Source: Chitinispirillales bacterium (GTDB taxonomy: Bacteria > Fibrobacterota > Chitinivibrionia > Chitinivibrionales > Chitinispirillaceae). From it: a DNA stretch of 64,000 nt. The notes beneath the pieces are model-generated. The model did no database searches and was not told the origin of the DNA. It saw only the letters and a list, made by a program, of their open reading frames with translations. Made by a program: the position numbers and the translations under genes. Positions 62,329-64,000 of this stretch are shown here, in pieces (the first letter of the stretch is position 1; each line of letters starts with the position of its first letter). Location: contig JAIRVB010000021.1 in NCBI GenBank assembly GCA_031254105.1, positions 1-64,000 of the forward strand, in the 5' to 3' direction.

Positions 62329-63300
62329 TCACAACTCTTCCAGAATCTTTACAAGATAGTCATATACCCTGTTATATGAGGATAAACTCATTCTTTCATC
62401 AGGAGTGTGGATGTTTTGAATTGTGGGGCCGATTGAAATCATGTCTGCTTCAGGCATTCTGGCGGCAAACGCCATACACTCAACTCCGGCGACTCTGTTA
62501 TTGATACTTGCGATTACCGGCTCTTCTTTATAGAAATCTTTAAACACCTTCACCATTTTATCTCTCAGCGGCGAATCTTCCCTGTAAGGCCAGTCGGGAA
62601 GGTTTGCTATTTTAGCCAGAGCTTTGGGAAGCATGGGTATAATTATTTCAGGATTATCATTCTGTTTACTGCCTGCAAGAAGAAATTTTTCTGTTATGTT
62701 ATCCAGATTAATAAGCCGTTGGCCGCTTAATTTTGATACGTCAAAATATAACGCTCCAATAAGTCCGATCTCTTCCTGGACTGTCAGCAAAGCTTCGACT
62801 GGAGGATGAGAGATGCAGTTTGAAGCAAGTATTGCCATGATCATGGAAACCCCGCTCCCATTATCCGCGCCGAGAGTCGTTCTATCTTGTGATCTTACCC
62901 AATCTCCCTCAATAACGGGTATAATAGGGTCTGTCTCAAAATTATGGTTTACAGCTAAGTCTTTATTGCAAACCATATCAATATGCGCCTGTAAAATGAT
63001 GGGCGGCTCACTTTCCCGCCCTTTCGAACCTTGCTTTTTGATAAGCAGATTAAACATGGCGTCTTGAAATATTTCAAATCCCAGCTGCTCCGCAAACGAC
63101 TTCAGGTAATCGCTCGCGGCTTTTTCACTTCCGGTACAGCGAGGCAGTTTAGACAGGTCTACAAAATATTCATACGGAGTTTTTGCGGCAACATCTTCCG
63201 TGCAGCCGCATTGATTACTGTTTGTGCCTGTATCGCCGCAGTATGTTAACAGTACGCACAATACAAACGGTACAAAAAGAATGTGTTTGTGTTTTTTCAT
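62329..63300 (-). CDS. PepD-like (Xaa-His dipeptidase, M20) lipoprotein with lid domain missing
   Basis: 323 residues. The signal peptide ends in a lipobox (LLTYC, Cys about 21), so it is a lipoprotein. The M20 metallopeptidase core is present: PRCTGSEKAA, QAHIDMVC with the first zinc His, TTLGADNGSG with the bridging Asp, VQEEIGLIGA with the general-base Glu, INLDN, and NIHTPDERM with the last His. Standard PepD has ~480 residues; here ~150 residues of the lid/dimer domain are gone between residue ~195 and ~225. The HAGLEC stretch is RVAGVEC, so that His is lost. Activity is uncertain. Confidence 0.85.
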   Translation of the reverse strand: MKKHKHILFVPFVLCVLLTYCGDTGTNSNQCGCTEDVAAKTPYEYFVDLSKLPRCTGSEKAASDYLKSFAEQLGFEIFQDAMFNLLIKKQGSKGRESEPPIILQAHIDMVCNKDLAVNHNFETDPIIPVIEGDWVRSQDRTTLGADNGSGVSMIMAILASNCISHPPVEALLTVQEEIGLIGALYFDVSKLSGQRLINLDNITEKFLLAGSKQNDNPEIIIPMLPKALAKIANLPDWPYREDSPLRDKMVKVFKDFYKEEPVIASINNRVAGVECMAFAARMPEADMISIGPTIQNIHTPDERMSLSSYNRVYDYLVKILEEL

Positions 63301-63324
63301 AGGTACTCTCCAAAATGCGTTTTT

Positions 63325-64000
63325 TTATTCATCGTCATCCTCCGCTTCTTCCATAATCTGTTTAAGTGACGCTGCGCGGCAGGTTTCCGGATCAACGTTC
63401 ATACATATTTTATATTGTTCTATAAAAACAGAAGCGTTGCCAAAACCGCTCATAACCGCAATACTGTTTATATCAAGATCGGGATTTCTCATCAGACTTT
63501 GCGCACGTCTTAGGCGTCTGAAGGAGAGCAGCTGATCGAAATCGCAGTCAAGCTCTTGTCTGATAGCTGTAGTTACTTTTTCCTCCGTTTGGTTTACTAT
63601 TTTAAGCGCCTCTTCCAAACAAAAATTTTCACTCGAAAGATGTTCTTCAATGCAACCGGTAATCATTTCCAAAAGAGGTGAGAAACCTTGCGCTTCTGTT
63701 TTCTCATAATGAGCGCTCTTACGCTTTTGTAAAATAGTGTGTAAAGCGGTCAGAACAAGTATCAAAATAGTAACCGCCGCTAAGAAAACAAACACAGCCT
63801 TAAGAGCGAACCACGCCTGGCTCAGCCGCGCGGTTCCCCAGCTTTTGGGACTGTAACGGTTAAATTGTTCTGCGTCGGCCCACGAATAAAACTGCTGCTT
63901 TCCTGTTTCATCCGTTCTCATCAAAGAAACATCAAAACCGAATTTTGAAGGAGGGAATTCTTTATCGGACAGAACAAAAAACGGAATTATAGCTTCAATT
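63325..64000 (-). CDS. membrane-bound AraC-type regulator with CBM9-like ectodomain, cut by window edge
   Basis: The frame is open to base 64000, so the gene begins outside. What remains (>=224 residues) ends with an AraC HTH: LSFRRLRRAQSLMRNPDLDINSIAVMSGFGNASVFIEQYK. Before it is one membrane helix (ALKAVFVFLAAVTILILVLTAL). Outside the membrane GFDVSLMRTDETGKQ, YSWADAE and RYSPKSWGTARL resemble the end of a CBM9-like sugar-binding domain. It probably senses extracytoplasmic carbohydrate and controls genes outside the window. Confidence 0.8.
   Translation of the reverse strand, partial: IEAIIPFFVLSDKEFPPSKFGFDVSLMRTDETGKQQFYSWADAEQFNRYSPKSWGTARLSQAWFALKAVFVFLAAVTILILVLTALHTILQKRKSAHYEKTEAQGFSPLLEMITGCIEEHLSSENFCLEEALKIVNQTEEKVTTAIRQELDCDFDQLLSFRRLRRAQSLMRNPDLDINSIAVMSGFGNASVFIEQYKICMNVDPETCRAASLKQIMEEAEDDDE

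Noticed and set aside
1-64000. CRISPR array
   Set aside because: No regularly spaced short direct repeats with unique spacers; the 117-bp and ~819-bp repeats are coding and contiguous.

Overview
The window reads as chromosomal DNA of a Gram-negative (diderm) bacterium. It encodes a PorV/PorQ-like outer-membrane barrel, a Wza-like SLBB polysaccharide exporter, a lipoprotein, many exported proteins and a Tat translocase. The mix of housekeeping genes (mraY, adk, coaE, gpsA, der, rpiB, recD2) with a giant TPR protein, a GH57 enzyme and many palindromic intergenic repeats fits the FCB side of the tree, perhaps Fibrobacterota. That placement is inference; no rRNA gene is present to settle it.

Layout. 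0-6.9 kb: two tandem exported paralogues (one cut by the window edge), a bifunctional-type PBP with an abnormal transpeptidase motif, a ricin-type lectin protein and an outer-membrane barrel. 7-12.3 kb: an NFACT-R protein, MraY, a methyltransferase, dCMP deaminase and RpiB. 12.5-14 kb: an ECF sigma / small membrane protein / Cys-His-rich Spy-like operon that looks like an envelope or metal stress circuit. 14-16 kb: a mobile-element graveyard. A group II intron with intact domains V and VI but a gutted maturase is inserted just after the start codon of one IS-like remnant. A gene made of five 39-aa repeats and a second remnant of the same IS follow. 16-20 kb: secreted proteins, an exported methyltransferase, an EF-hand-like protein and a DUF3990/small protein/DUF3791 toxin-antitoxin-like cassette. 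20-33.5 kb: mostly core genes, with a Panacea-type two-gene cassette. 33.7-40 kb: one 2065-aa TPR protein containing four ~273-aa super-repeats.

40.5-57 kb is a surface-polysaccharide locus. Two small HTH regulators and repeated TTCATGAA palindromes precede the SLBB exporter and a GT4 glycosyltransferase. A roughly 10 kb AT-rich block then holds glycosyltransferases, an asparagine-synthase-like protein, an EpsG-type polymerase, a Wzx flippase, a broken DUF616 gene and an unexplained three-gene cassette. Decayed copies of an Rpn/PD-(D/E)XK transposase-like gene in opposite orientation bound this block, suggesting an acquired or exchanged island. 57-64 kb: a CDF metal exporter behind a structured leader, a GH57 protein, tatA-tatC-tatB, a lipoprotein PepD with a deleted lid domain, and a membrane AraC-type regulator with a CBM9-like ectodomain that runs off the right edge.

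Several dispersed repeat families are scattered between genes, and one arm of a long inverted repeat supplies the last codons of der. The best candidates for undescribed biology are the 39-aa-repeat protein, the small-gene cassettes at 19.1-20.0, 27.9-28.9 and 47.3-48.2 kb, the TTCATGAA regulon, and the Rpn-bounded polysaccharide island.
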